Part shown: positions 1 to 8,208 of the stretch, piece after piece | How positions within the stretch are numbered: position 1 is the first letter of the stretch | Layout of the letters: every line of letters begins with the position of its first letter | Assembly: GCF_039537265.1 (NCBI RefSeq) | Contig: NZ_BAABAE010000003.1 | Location: 1 to 64,000 of the forward strand | Source: Terrimesophilobacter bigeumensis | GTDB lineage: Bacteria > Actinomycetota > Actinomycetes > Actinomycetales > Microbacteriaceae | DNA: 64,000 nucleotides | Direction of reading: 5' to 3' | The notes under the pieces: model-generated | Told to the model about the DNA's origin: nothing | The model's input: the letters and a program-made list of their open reading frames with translations, nothing else | Databases searched by the model: none | Position numbers and translations under genes: made by a program

Positions 1-75
1 GACAGACACCATCTCGGCATCGGAGGCAAGACCCCCATCGACCGAATCAACAACGGTCGAGGTCAGTACAGCTAG
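1..75 (+). pseudogene. 3' end of a transposase/integrase-core gene (IS481-like), cut by the window edge
   Basis: Frame 1 is open from the first base to a TAG at 73-75 and ends in GKTPIDRINNGRGQYS. This resembles the C-terminus of IS481/IS3-type DDE transposases, which often end in a P-x-x-R-x-N-N-x-x-G-Q-Y motif. Only 24 codons are visible, so it may be an intact gene continuing to the left or a scrap. Its stop overlaps the convergent stop of menC by a few bases. The family call rests on a short C-terminal motif only. Confidence 0.45.
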
Positions 76-1055
76 GTCCGCGCGAGCACGGCGTGGCAGC
101 GCCGGAGCCGCTCGAGCCACCAGCCGCGGCGTTCGTTCGGGGCGGCGTACCGGGCGAGCAACTCATCGCTCACCTCGATCCGGCGTACCGGCACTGCCCC
201 CTCGACCGGGACGAGGGGTCTGTCGGTGACGTCGGCCGCCAGCAGTGCGGCGGTTCCGAGGCCGCAATCGAAGGGCAGGTCCGCGACGGCCGCCGCGAGG
301 TGGGCGCCCATCGACAGCCCCACCGAGGTATCGAGAGCGCTGGATACGACGACCGGTAGCCCGGCCTCGGCGACGATGCGCAGCGCGGCCGCGATCCCGC
401 CGAGCGGCTGCGCCTTCACGACGAGGAGATCGGCCGCACCCGCCCGTGCCACCGCAAGCGGGTCAGTGGCCTTCCGCACACTCTCGTCGGCCGCGATCGG
501 CACGCCGAGATCCCGGATGCGCGAGCGCAGTGCGGCGAGCTCGGCAACGCTCGCGCAGGGCTGCTCCGCGTACTCGAGGTCGAACGCAGCCAGCGCACGC
601 AGGGCAGTCTCGGCCTCGTCGACTCCCCATCCGCCGTTCGCGTCGACCCGGATGCGTCCTTCCGCGCCGATGTATTCCCGCGCGGCCGCCACCCGGGCGA
701 CGTCGTCGGCGAGCGCCTGCCCGCGTTCGGCGACCTTGACCTTGACGGTGCGGCATCCGGGGAACCGGTCGAGCACGCCGGTGACCTCGTCGGGCCCGAC
801 GGCGGGCAGTGTCGCGTTGGCGGGGATCGAGTCGCGGAGCGCCGCCGGAGGCGGCGACCATCCGAAGTCGATCGCTGCGGCGAGCCAGGACGCGCTCTCC
901 GCATCGTCGTACTCGATGAACGGGGAGAACTCGGTCCAACCGTACGGCCCGCGCAGGAGCATGGCCTCCCGCACGTCGATGCCGCGGAACCGCGTCGACA
1001 GCGGCAGGGTGACGACGTGCGCGGAGCCGAGCAGGTCGTCGAGATCAGGGTGCAC
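72..1055 (-). CDS. menC: o-Succinylbenzoate synthase
   Basis: Enolase-superfamily enzyme that dehydrates SHCHC to o-succinylbenzoate in menaquinone synthesis; cytoplasmic. The open frame reaches upstream to 1103, but GTG at 1055 (VHPDLDDLL) is a better start because the 16 residues before it are low-complexity and unlike the family. That gives 327 aa, normal for actinobacterial MenC. Visible enolase signatures are KVKVAE (catalytic Lys region), RVDANGGW and AEQP (metal-binding Asp/Glu) and AADES, followed by the VVKAQPLGG Lys motif. It diverges from the gene at 1142 and heads a 12-kb region rich in men genes. Identity is strong; the exact start is less so. Confidence 0.9.
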   Translation of the reverse strand: MHPDLDDLLGSAHVVTLPLSTRFRGIDVREAMLLRGPYGWTEFSPFIEYDDAESASWLAAAIDFGWSPPPAALRDSIPANATLPAVGPDEVTGVLDRFPGCRTVKVKVAERGQALADDVARVAAAREYIGAEGRIRVDANGGWGVDEAETALRALAAFDLEYAEQPCASVAELAALRSRIRDLGVPIAADESVRKATDPLAVARAGAADLLVVKAQPLGGIAAALRIVAEAGLPVVVSSALDTSVGLSMGAHLAAAVADLPFDCGLGTAALLAADVTDRPLVPVEGAVPVRRIEVSDELLARYAAPNERRGWWLERLRRCHAVLART

Positions 1056-1141
1056 GGCTCCAGTCTGCCCCGGTTGGGGCCGGTGCCCTATCCTGAGAGC
1101 CACGCAGGCGGATGTCGACAGGTCGACGAGGAGGTTCCGGG

Positions 1142-1591
1142 GTGAGGATCGAGGACGGCACGCCGACCGAGCCCGGCCCGGCGTGGCCGGCGACCGGGTC
1201 AGGGGGCACTCCGCTGCCGGATGCTGCGCTGCCGTATGCTGCGCTGCCGTACGCGGCCTTGCCGGTCACCGAACCGCTCCCTCCCGAGAGTCCGGTCACG
1301 CCGCCCACGCCGCACACGCCGTGGCCGCTCGGCTACATCGCGTTCGGTATGGCTGTCCTGCTGGTCGTCGCCGAAGGCGTCGCCGTGTACCTGGCGACCT
1401 ACGGACAGCCGGTGGCGGCCACCGTCATCGGTCAGGTACTCGTCGTGCTCACCGCCCTCCCGCTCGCGCTCGGCCTGCTCGCCGTTCTGCGTGGTCGCCA
1501 ACGCGGATGGGGCATCGCGGCCATGGTGCTCGCGGTCATCGCGAACCCGCTCATCCTCATCAACCTGCTCGGGTTCTTCGGCACCATCTGA
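1142..1591 (+). CDS. Small membrane protein with a proline-rich N-terminus, function unknown
   Basis: About 149 aa. The first ~65 residues are Pro/Ala-rich and look disordered, with an ALPYA pentapeptide repeat. They are followed by three hydrophobic segments (GYIAFGMAVLLVVAEGVAVYL, a second beginning near AATVIGQVLVVLTALPLALGL, and GIAAMVLAVIANPLILINLLG). GTG at 1142 is chosen over ATG at 1112 because GAGGAGG lies at 1128-1134 with good spacing to 1142. It sits between divergent menC and co-directional menB. No family is recognised and no function is proposed. Confidence 0.65.
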   Translation: MRIEDGTPTEPGPAWPATGSGGTPLPDAALPYAALPYAALPVTEPLPPESPVTPPTPHTPWPLGYIAFGMAVLLVVAEGVAVYLATYGQPVAATVIGQVLVVLTALPLALGLLAVLRGRQRGWGIAAMVLAVIANPLILINLLGFFGTI

Positions 1592-1637
1592 CCCCTCAGT
1601 CCGACGGCTTGATCCGGCGGTTCGTTAGGCTGTGAAC

Positions 1638-2627
1638 ATGGCCATGGTCTCCGAATTGTTCGACGCAACGCTGTGGAAAGCGGTCGACGGTTTCGACTCT
1701 CTCGCCGACCTCACCTACCACCACGACCAGGGCGGCCGCGTCGCGCGCATCGCCTTCGACCGGCCCGAAGTGCGCAATGCGTTCCGGCCGCAGACCGTCG
1801 ACGAGCTCTACCGCGCGCTCGACGACGCGCGGCAGAACCCGAGCATCGGCGTCGTGCTGCTGACCGGCAATGGGCCGAGTTCCAAGGACGGCGGCTGGGC
1901 GTTCTGCAGCGGTGGGGACCAGCGGGTGCGGGGGCGGAGTGGGTACCAATACGAGGCGCCTACCTCTCCGGTCGAGCCTTCCTCTCCGGTCGAGTCTTCC
2001 TCTCCGGTCGAGTTTGCCGAGACCCGGCCCGACGACCGGCGGATCTCGGCAAGCTCGATGAGAGAGGGAGGCGTCGGCCGCCTCCACATCCTCGAGGTCC
2101 AGCGCCTCATCCGGTTCATGCCCAAGGTCGTCATCGCCGTGGTTCCCGGCTGGGCGGCCGGCGGCGGCCACTCGCTCCACGTCGTGTGCGACCTCACGAT
2201 CGCGAGTGCGGAGCATGCCCGCTTCAAGCAGACGGATGCCGACGTCGGCTCCTTCGACGCGGGCTACGGGAGCGCGTACTTCGCCCGCCAGGTCGGACAG
2301 AAGTTCGCGCGGGAGGTGTTCTTCCTCGCCAGGGAGTACTCGGCGCAGCGTGCACTCGAGGCGGGTGCCGTCAACGCGGTCGTCCCCCACGCGGAGCTGG
2401 AGAGCACCGCGTACGCCTGGGCGCAGGAGATCCTCACCAAGTCGCCGACCGCCATCCGGATGCTCAAGTTCGCCTTCAACGCCGTCGACGACGGGCTCGT
2501 CGGTCAGCAGGTGTTCGCCGGCGAGGCCACCCGCCTCGCCTACGGCACGGATGAGGCCGCCGAGGGCCGCGACGCCTTCCTCGAGAAGCGCGACCCCGAC
2601 TGGGGCCCTTACCCCTGGCAGTTCTGA
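1638..2627 (+). CDS. menB: 1,4-Dihydroxy-2-naphthoyl-CoA synthase with an in-frame repeat-derived insertion
   Basis: Crotonase-fold enzyme that closes the second ring from o-succinylbenzoyl-CoA. Visible signatures are WAFCSGGDQR near the active site, GWAAGGGHSLHVVCDLT (oxyanion hole), FKQTDADVGSFDAGYGSAY and the C-terminal DWGPYPWQF. A TAGGCT box at 1626-1631 lies 6 nt before ATG 1638, suggesting leaderless transcription from that ATG; GTG 1632 is the alternative. The 329-aa product is longer than the ~300-315 aa usual in actinobacteria. The excess is residues ~109-143, encoded by a hairpin repeat at 1963-2066. This falls in a loop after RGRSGYQY that is short in other MenB proteins as I recall them. 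Frame and all core motifs are intact, so the gene is probably functional. Overlaps menE by one base. Confidence 0.93.
   Translation: MAMVSELFDATLWKAVDGFDSLADLTYHHDQGGRVARIAFDRPEVRNAFRPQTVDELYRALDDARQNPSIGVVLLTGNGPSSKDGGWAFCSGGDQRVRGRSGYQYEAPTSPVEPSSPVESSSPVEFAETRPDDRRISASSMREGGVGRLHILEVQRLIRFMPKVVIAVVPGWAAGGGHSLHVVCDLTIASAEHARFKQTDADVGSFDAGYGSAYFARQVGQKFAREVFFLAREYSAQRALEAGAVNAVVPHAELESTAYAWAQEILTKSPTAIRMLKFAFNAVDDGLVGQQVFAGEATRLAYGTDEAAEGRDAFLEKRDPDWGPYPWQF
1963..2066. repeat. Hairpin repeat (family 1) inside the menB reading frame
   Basis: Three direct units starting TCTCCGGTCGAG lie at 1965, 1983 and 2001. The last is a full 24-bp arm (2001-2024, ending TTTGCCGAGACC). An inverted arm (GATCTCGGCAAGCTCGAT..., 2042-2065) follows after 17 bp. 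The same arms recur between genes at 12787-12900 and 13261-13398. Within menB the element encodes a Pro/Ser/Glu-rich stretch (SPVEPSSPVESSSPVE) and keeps the frame. Confidence 0.85.
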
Positions 2628-3784
2628 TGACGCGACCGCTGGAGGTCACGGCGGGCGACCCCGACATAGTGCTGCCCGCCCTGCGGTCCGCGCTCGGCGG
2701 CGGCCCCGCGATCATGCCGCTGCCGGAAGGCGCCGACCGGGCCGGCATCCCGAACGAGGTCCCGCAGCGGGTCGCTCTCGTCGTGCAGACGAGCGGCTCG
2801 ACCGGCTCGCCCAAGCGCGTCGCCCTCAGCGCGGATGCCCTGCTCGCGAGCGCTGCGGCATCCGAGGGGGCACTCGGCGGCCCGGGGCAATGGGTGCTCG
2901 CCCTGCCCGCCCACTACATCGCCGGCGTCAACGTGCTCGTGCGATCGATCGCGGCGGGGACGGAGCCGATCATCCTGCCGCAGGGCCACTTCGACCCCCA
3001 CGTCTTCCTCGAGGCGGCGGCCGCCATGGATCACCCCGCGCGCTACACCTCGCTGGTCCCCGCGCAGCTCGCAAGCCTGCTCGGTTCCGTCGAGGGCAAC
3101 GATCTCGACGCGCTGGAGACCCTTCGCCGTTTCGATCGCATCCTCGTGGGCGGTCAGTCGACGCCGACCGGGCTCCTCGCGCAGGCGCTCGAGCTGGGGT
3201 TGGGCGTGACGCGCACCTACGGGTCGAGCGAGACGAGCGGAGGATGCGTCTACGACGGGGTCCCGATCGGCGCGACCGCCGTTCGCCTGGCCGGGGATGC
3301 TGTGGAGGGTGAGATCGAGCTCGGCGGCCCCGTGCTCGCCGAAGGCTACCTCGGCGACGATGAGCGCACCGCAGCGTCGTTCTATTCCGATAGCGGCATG
3401 CGCTGGTATCGCACGGGCGACACCGGGGAACTGGTAGAGGGGGTGCTGCGAGTGACCGGCCGACTCGACGATGTGATCGTCTCCGGCGGGATCAAGGTTT
3501 CACTCGCGGCGGTCGAGCGCATCGTGCGTTCGCTGCCCGGGCTCTCGGATGCCGTGGTCGTCCCGCGTGCGAACGACCGCTGGGGCGAGGTTCCCATCGT
3601 CGCGACCACGGCATCCGCATCGCCAGAAGGACTGCTCAAGGCGGTACGCACCGCGGTGGGCGTCGCGCTCGGCCCCGCGGCCCGCCCGGCGGAGCTCGTC
3701 ACCGTCGAAGCCATCCCCGTGCTCGCCAGCGGAAAGCCGGATCGGGCGTCGCTCGTCGCCCGGCTTGCTCCGCCCGCTGGATAG
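2627..3784 (+). CDS. menE: o-Succinylbenzoate-CoA ligase
   Basis: ANL-superfamily acyl-CoA synthetase supplying the MenB substrate. Visible motifs are VVQTSGSTGSPKRVALS (P-loop/A3), TRTYGSSETSGGCVYDG (A5), WYRTGDTGEL (A7), VTGRLDDVIVSGGIKVSLAAVE (hinge/A8) and the terminal LASGKPDR with the adenylation-site Lys. At 385 aa it is short, as is usual for actinobacterial MenE. Its ATG overlaps the menB stop (TGATG), so it is probably translationally coupled. menA follows after 10 bp. Confidence 0.92.
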   Translation: MTRPLEVTAGDPDIVLPALRSALGGGPAIMPLPEGADRAGIPNEVPQRVALVVQTSGSTGSPKRVALSADALLASAAASEGALGGPGQWVLALPAHYIAGVNVLVRSIAAGTEPIILPQGHFDPHVFLEAAAAMDHPARYTSLVPAQLASLLGSVEGNDLDALETLRRFDRILVGGQSTPTGLLAQALELGLGVTRTYGSSETSGGCVYDGVPIGATAVRLAGDAVEGEIELGGPVLAEGYLGDDERTAASFYSDSGMRWYRTGDTGELVEGVLRVTGRLDDVIVSGGIKVSLAAVERIVRSLPGLSDAVVVPRANDRWGEVPIVATTASASPEGLLKAVRTAVGVALGPAARPAELVTVEAIPVLASGKPDRASLVARLAPPAG

Positions 3785-3794
3785 GATTCTTGTC

Positions 3795-4874
3795 GTGGCC
3801 AGGAACAGCAACCCCAAGCAGCAGCGCCTCGACCCGGCGAAGACGCCGGTCAAGGGCGCTGTGCGCGAACCCGTCAAGCAGTCCTCGAAGGTGAAGATCG
3901 CCGAGACGCCCACCTACGAGAAGAAGAAGCCGGTCACGGTGAAGAAGCGCAAGGGCGGTCGCCCGGGCGGCCGGTCGCCGGTCCCGGTCGTGCACCCGGC
4001 GACGTTCGGCGACTGGGTCGCCGGCGCGCGCATCCGCACCCTGCCCCTCGCGATCGCACCCGTGGCCCTCGGAACGGCCGCGGCCTACGCCGCGAGTGGA
4101 TTCCTGGACTGGCACTGGGTGCGCGCACTTCTCTGCCTCGCGGTCGCGCTCGGTCTTCAGATCGGCGTCAACTACGCGAACGACTACTCCGATGGCGTAC
4201 GCGGCGCTGACACCCACCGCGTCGGCCCCTCGAGGCTCACCGGCTCGGGTGCGGCCAAGCCGCGTACGGTGCTCGCGGTCGCCCTCGTCTTCTTCGTGCT
4301 CGCGGCGGCCGCCGGCGTCACCGTCGTGGTGCTGAGCGGACAGTACTGGATGCTCGCGGTCGGCGCCGCCTGCATCCTCGCTGCCTGGTTCTACACCGGC
4401 GGCAAGCATCCGTACGGCTACTACGGCCTCGGCGAGGTGTTCGTCTTCCTGTTCTTCGGGCTCGTCGCCACGGCGGGTACGACCTTCGTGCAGGTCGGGA
4501 CCGTCAACCTCGAGAGCTGGGTCGCCGGGACCTGCGCCGGTCTCCTCGCCTGCGCGGTGCTGGTCGCCAACAACCTGCGCGACATCGACCAGGACCGGGT
4601 GGCCGGCAAGCGCACGCTCACGGTGCTGTTCGGGTCGCTCGTCTCGCGCATCCTGTTCACGGTGTTCGCGATCCTGCCGTTCGTGGGGCTCGCGTTCTTC
4701 GTCCTGCTCTACGAGAACGCCTACCTCGTGTACTTCTGCCTGCTGCTCGCGGTCCCGGCGGCGATCATCGTGCTCACCGCGAAGACACCGAAGGAGTTCC
4801 TGCTCGCCTTGAAGCTCACGAGCCTCACCGCGCTGTTCTTCGGCGTCGGTCTGGCCCTCGCGATCGCGTTCTAG
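3795..4874 (+). CDS. menA: 1,4-Dihydroxy-2-naphthoate polyprenyltransferase
   Basis: UbiA-family integral membrane prenyltransferase joining the naphthoate head to the polyprenyl chain. Visible features: NYANDYSDGVRGAD (first Asp-rich NDxxD motif), NNLRDIDQDRVAGKRTL (second Asp-rich motif) and about eight to nine hydrophobic helices. GTG 3795 is chosen because TAGGAT (3782-3787) lies 7 nt upstream, fitting a leaderless start; an open frame continues upstream only by running through menE. The first ~60 residues before HPATFGDWVAGARIRTLPL form a Lys-rich cytoplasmic extension not required by the family. Product about 359 aa. Confidence 0.9.
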   Translation: MARNSNPKQQRLDPAKTPVKGAVREPVKQSSKVKIAETPTYEKKKPVTVKKRKGGRPGGRSPVPVVHPATFGDWVAGARIRTLPLAIAPVALGTAAAYAASGFLDWHWVRALLCLAVALGLQIGVNYANDYSDGVRGADTHRVGPSRLTGSGAAKPRTVLAVALVFFVLAAAAGVTVVVLSGQYWMLAVGAACILAAWFYTGGKHPYGYYGLGEVFVFLFFGLVATAGTTFVQVGTVNLESWVAGTCAGLLACAVLVANNLRDIDQDRVAGKRTLTVLFGSLVSRILFTVFAILPFVGLAFFVLLYENAYLVYFCLLLAVPAAIIVLTAKTPKEFLLALKLTSLTALFFGVGLALAIAF

Positions 4875-4902
4875 GGCGCCGCCCGGCCAGCCTGGTCCCT
4901 GC

Positions 4903-5178
4903 TCAGTGGGACTGCTCCTCGCGGCGGTCGAGCGCCTCGTTCTCGAGGTCGTTGTCGTCGTCCCGACTGGTTCCGTTGTGGCGCCAGCCGTAGACGGTCT
5001 CGGCCACCTCGTTCCGCTGCTTCGTCAGGAACAGGTAGGAGAGGCAGCCCGCGATGACGACCGAGATGAGCGCCGATGCCCACCACGGCACGTTCACGAC
5101 CATGAGGATGGCGAACGGCACGGCGAACAGGATGACCCGGATGATCGAGTAGAGGAGGATTCGGCGCGCAGGACTCAC
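4903..5178 (-). CDS. DUF4229-type small membrane protein
   Basis: 91 aa from GTG 5178, with two membrane segments (ILLYSIIRVILFAVPFAILM and WASALISVVIAGCLSYLFL). They are followed by a charged cytoplasmic tail with Asp/Glu runs. This matches the DUF4229 pattern seen next to men genes in actinobacteria. The frame extends to 5247, but TACACT lies 6 nt before GTG 5178, a leaderless arrangement. It diverges from the PLDc_N gene at 5248. Function unknown. Confidence 0.7.
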   Translation of the reverse strand: MSPARRILLYSIIRVILFAVPFAILMVVNVPWWASALISVVIAGCLSYLFLTKQRNEVAETVYGWRHNGTSRDDDNDLENEALDRREEQSH

Positions 5179-5247
5179 CTGCCCAGTGTAAATCTCTTGA
5201 GAGTGGTCGCTGGAGCACCGATCAGCCGACTGGCTTACAATCAGCAC

Positions 5248-5586
5248 ATGCGGGCGTTCCTGACTTTGGCCGCCGCGGCCCTGGCCGTCGGCTTCTGGAT
5301 CTACGCAGTCGTCGACTGCGCACTCACCGACGCGCGCCGGGCCCGCGGCATCCCGAAACCCGCCTGGGTCGTCGTGGTGGTCGTGCTCAACGTCGTCGGC
5401 GGCCTCCTCTGGTTCCTGATCGGCAAGGACCGCACGCAGGACCGCGGTGCTATCCCACTCGGCCGCGCACCGGATGACGACCCGGCCTTCCTGCGCCGCC
5501 TCGGCTCGGACGCCGACCAGGATGAGCGCATCCGTCGGCTCGAGCGGGAGATCGCCGAACTCGACGACGATTCGAAGGACTCGTGA
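5248..5586 (+). CDS. PLDc_N-domain membrane protein
   Basis: 112 aa. Two helices with IYAVVDCALTDARRARGIPKPAWVVVVVVLNVVGGLLWFLIGKDR between and around them match the phospholipase D N-terminal (PLDc_N) membrane module; no catalytic PLD domain follows. The C-terminus is charged and probably helical (DERIRRLEREIAELDDD). TACAAT at 5236-5241 lies 6 nt before the ATG, indicating a leaderless start. The stop overlaps the menD GTG (GTGA), so it is probably co-transcribed with menD. Role unknown. Confidence 0.75.
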   Translation: MRAFLTLAAAALAVGFWIYAVVDCALTDARRARGIPKPAWVVVVVVLNVVGGLLWFLIGKDRTQDRGAIPLGRAPDDDPAFLRRLGSDADQDERIRRLEREIAELDDDSKDS

Positions 5587-7340
5587 CCGAAGGGAGCCCG
5601 GCCACCGATTTCGCGGTGGCGGTGCTCGGCGAGTTCGTCCGGCTGGGCGTTCGTCACATCGTTCTGAGCCCCGGCTCCCGCTCCCAGGCGCTTGCGCTCG
5701 CGGCGGCGGAGTTCGAGCGCGCCGGGCTGGTCACGCTCGCGGTGCGGATCGACGAACGCGGTGCCGGATTCCTCGGCCTCGGCACGGCGGTCGAGACCGG
5801 GCTTCCCGCGCTCGTCATCACGACATCGGGCACCGCGGTCGGCAACCTCCTGCCGAGCGTGCTGGAGGCGCACCACGCCGGGGTGCCGCTCATCCTGCTC
5901 ACCGCCGACCGGCCGGAGGAGCTGCGCGGGATCGGCTCCAACCAGACCACCGACCAGCTCGGGATGTTCGGCGACTTCGTGCGGTTCGCGCGCGAGGTGG
6001 AGGCCCCGAGCACCACCGGCTTCGACGCGGCCTATCCGCGCGAGCTTGCGACTGCGGCGTTCTCGGCCGCCCTCGGCCATTCGGATGCTCCGGGCCCGGT
6101 GCAGGTGAACCTGGCCTTCCGTGAGCCGCTCTCCGGGACGATCGACCCGGTCCTGGTCGCGACGCTCGGGGGTTTGCGGGAGGCACCCGCAGCCCGGGAG
6201 TCCCGCGGGTCGACCGGGGCGGTCACCGAGCCCATCCGGGTCGTCCCCGACACGGTCGTCATCGCCGGTCATGCTGCGGGCGAGGAAGCGGAGGCGGCAG
6301 CTCGGGCGTTCGGCGCGCCGCTCCTGGCCGAAGTGTCGAGCGGTGCGCACTTCGGGCCGAACCTCGTCGTGGCGTACCGTGAGCTCCTGAACGACGAGAG
6401 CTTCGGAGGGCGGGTCCGGCGGGCGGTCGTGTTCGGGCATCCGACCCTCAGCCGTGAGGTGCCGCGACTGCTCGAACGCGACGATGTCGAGGTCATCGTC
6501 GTGCGCGGGCAGGCCGGCGAGGCCTACAACCCCGGTCGCCGCGCGAGCCGCATCCTCGAGACGGTCACCCTGGCCGGCGAGCCGGATGCGGGCAGGAAGG
6601 GTGCCACCGCGCAGGATGCCACGGCGCGGGCGTGGGTGGGCTCCTGGGTGGCGGCGAGTCGTGCGCTCCTTGACGTCCCCGCGAAGGTCGACCCGGCCGA
6701 TGCACGCACCGATGACGCCCGGGCGGTCTCGGCTTTCACGAAGGCGCAGCTCGCGGTGTTCCGGGAGCCCGTCACGCGACGGATGCTCGTGGAGACTCTC
6801 TGGCAGAAGACCTGGCCGCACGACCGTCTCGTGCTCGGCTCCTCCAGGCTCATCCGGGAAGCCGACCGCGTCGTGCCGGGCAAACGCATTTCCGTGCACG
6901 CGAACCGGGGTCTCGCGGGCATCGACGGGACGATCGCGACCGCGACCGGCATCGCGATCGCGAGCCAGCAGGAGGGTGGCGTGCCGGATGCGGGCAGAAG
7001 CGGCGCTGCCGGCATCACCCGCGTGCTGCTGGGCGACCTCGCCTTCCTCCACGATGTCGGTTCTCTGCTCGGCGCACCGGGGGAGCAGGCCCCGCGCATC
7101 CAGGTCATCGTCGGCAACGACGGCGGCGGGACCATTTTCGACTCTCTCGAGGTCTCGGCGACCGCGTCGACGGAAGCATTCGACCGCGTCCTCTACACGC
7201 CGCACGAGGTGCGGATCGCCGCCATCGCCGAGGCCTACGGCTGGGACTACCTGCCGGCGAGCAACCGGGGTGAGCTCGACGAGGCACTGGGCACGGCATC
7301 CGGGAGGACCGTCATCGAGGTTCCGCTGCCTCGCGAGTAG
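5583..7340 (+). CDS. menD: 2-Succinyl-5-enolpyruvyl-6-hydroxy-3-cyclohexene-1-carboxylate (SEPHCHC) synthase
   Basis: Thiamine diphosphate enzyme joining isochorismate and 2-oxoglutarate, the first committed menaquinone step. N-terminal IVLSPGSRSQALALAAAEF and RIDERGAGFLGLG (with the TPP-activating Glu), then LIILTADRPEELRGIGSNQTTDQ-like motif text near residue 105, are characteristic. The C-terminal TPP/metal site is represented by DLAFLHDVGSLL and VGNDGGGTIF. Length 585 aa is typical. GTG 5583 overlaps the preceding stop by 4 bp. Confidence 0.92.
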   Translation: MTEGSPATDFAVAVLGEFVRLGVRHIVLSPGSRSQALALAAAEFERAGLVTLAVRIDERGAGFLGLGTAVETGLPALVITTSGTAVGNLLPSVLEAHHAGVPLILLTADRPEELRGIGSNQTTDQLGMFGDFVRFAREVEAPSTTGFDAAYPRELATAAFSAALGHSDAPGPVQVNLAFREPLSGTIDPVLVATLGGLREAPAARESRGSTGAVTEPIRVVPDTVVIAGHAAGEEAEAAARAFGAPLLAEVSSGAHFGPNLVVAYRELLNDESFGGRVRRAVVFGHPTLSREVPRLLERDDVEVIVVRGQAGEAYNPGRRASRILETVTLAGEPDAGRKGATAQDATARAWVGSWVAASRALLDVPAKVDPADARTDDARAVSAFTKAQLAVFREPVTRRMLVETLWQKTWPHDRLVLGSSRLIREADRVVPGKRISVHANRGLAGIDGTIATATGIAIASQQEGGVPDAGRSGAAGITRVLLGDLAFLHDVGSLLGAPGEQAPRIQVIVGNDGGGTIFDSLEVSATASTEAFDRVLYTPHEVRIAAIAEAYGWDYLPASNRGELDEALGTASGRTVIEVPLPRE

Positions 7341-7349
7341 CATCGGCAC

Positions 7350-8201
7350 ATGCCGAGATCAGCCTGGACCGACGATCCCGCCACGCTGCTGAAAGTGATG
7401 AGCGGTTTCGTGCTCGCCGACGTCGACCCCTCCTCGACCCCCGGATTCGAGGGCGACAAGGATGACGGGGAGGCGCTGCTCACCGACGCCGGCCCCGAGA
7501 TCGCCGACCTGCAGGAGCGGCTCTACGCCGAGAGCAGGGAGGGCGGGCTGCGCAAGGTGCTGCTCGTGCTCCAGGCGATGGACACCGCGGGGAAGGGCGG
7601 CGTCATCCGGCACGTCGTCGGAGCGATCGACCCGCAGGGCGTCAAGGTCCACGGGTTCAAGAAGCCGACGCCGGAAGAGCTCGAGCACGACTTCCTGTGG
7701 CGCATCCGGAAGCAGCTGCCGCCCGCCGGCGTCGTCGGCGTGTTCGACCGCTCGCACTACGAGGATGTGCTCATCGCCCGGGTGCGCGGCCTCGCGCCGG
7801 CGGAGGAACTCGAGCGCCGCTACGACGCCATCGTCGCCTTCGAGAACGAGCTCGTGGCCGACGACACGACCGTCATCAAGGTCATGCTCCACCTGAGCGC
7901 GGCCGAGCAGAAGGAGCGGCTCGCCGAGCGGCTCGACCGCGCAGACAAGCACTGGAAGTACAACCCGGGCGACCTCGACGAGCGCGCTCTCTGGCCGGAG
8001 TATCAGCGGGCCTACCAGCTCGCACTCGAGCGCACCGCGACCGAGGCTGCCCCCTGGTATGTGGTGCCCGCCGACCGCAAATGGTACGCGCGCATCGCGG
8101 TGCAGCGGCTGCTGCTCGACGCGCTGCGCCGTCTCGACCCGCAGTGGCCGGCCGCCGATTTCGACGTCGAGGCCGAGAAGAAGAGGCTCGCGCAGTCCTG
8201 A
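7350..8201 (+). CDS. ppk2: Polyphosphate kinase 2 family protein
   Basis: 283 aa. The PPK2 fold is recognised by the Walker-A variant VLQAMDTAGKGGVIRHV, the lid region GVKVHGFKKPTPEELEHDFLWR, Walker-B-like FDRSHYEDVL, and the terminal YVVPADRKWYARIAV. PPK2 enzymes move phosphate between polyphosphate and nucleotides. The TAGKGG loop and single-domain length fit the class I nucleoside-diphosphate/monophosphate group, but the preferred nucleotide cannot be read here. It lies 9 bp after menD and is convergent with menF. Confidence 0.85.
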   Translation: MPRSAWTDDPATLLKVMSGFVLADVDPSSTPGFEGDKDDGEALLTDAGPEIADLQERLYAESREGGLRKVLLVLQAMDTAGKGGVIRHVVGAIDPQGVKVHGFKKPTPEELEHDFLWRIRKQLPPAGVVGVFDRSHYEDVLIARVRGLAPAEELERRYDAIVAFENELVADDTTVIKVMLHLSAAEQKERLAERLDRADKHWKYNPGDLDERALWPEYQRAYQLALERTATEAAPWYVVPADRKWYARIAVQRLLLDALRRLDPQWPAADFDVEAEKKRLAQS

Positions 8202-8208
8202 CCGGCGC

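Noticed and set aside
5301..7349. 682-codon open frame antisense to menD
   Set aside because: Same reasoning: complement of a conserved gene, composition-driven, no start signals.
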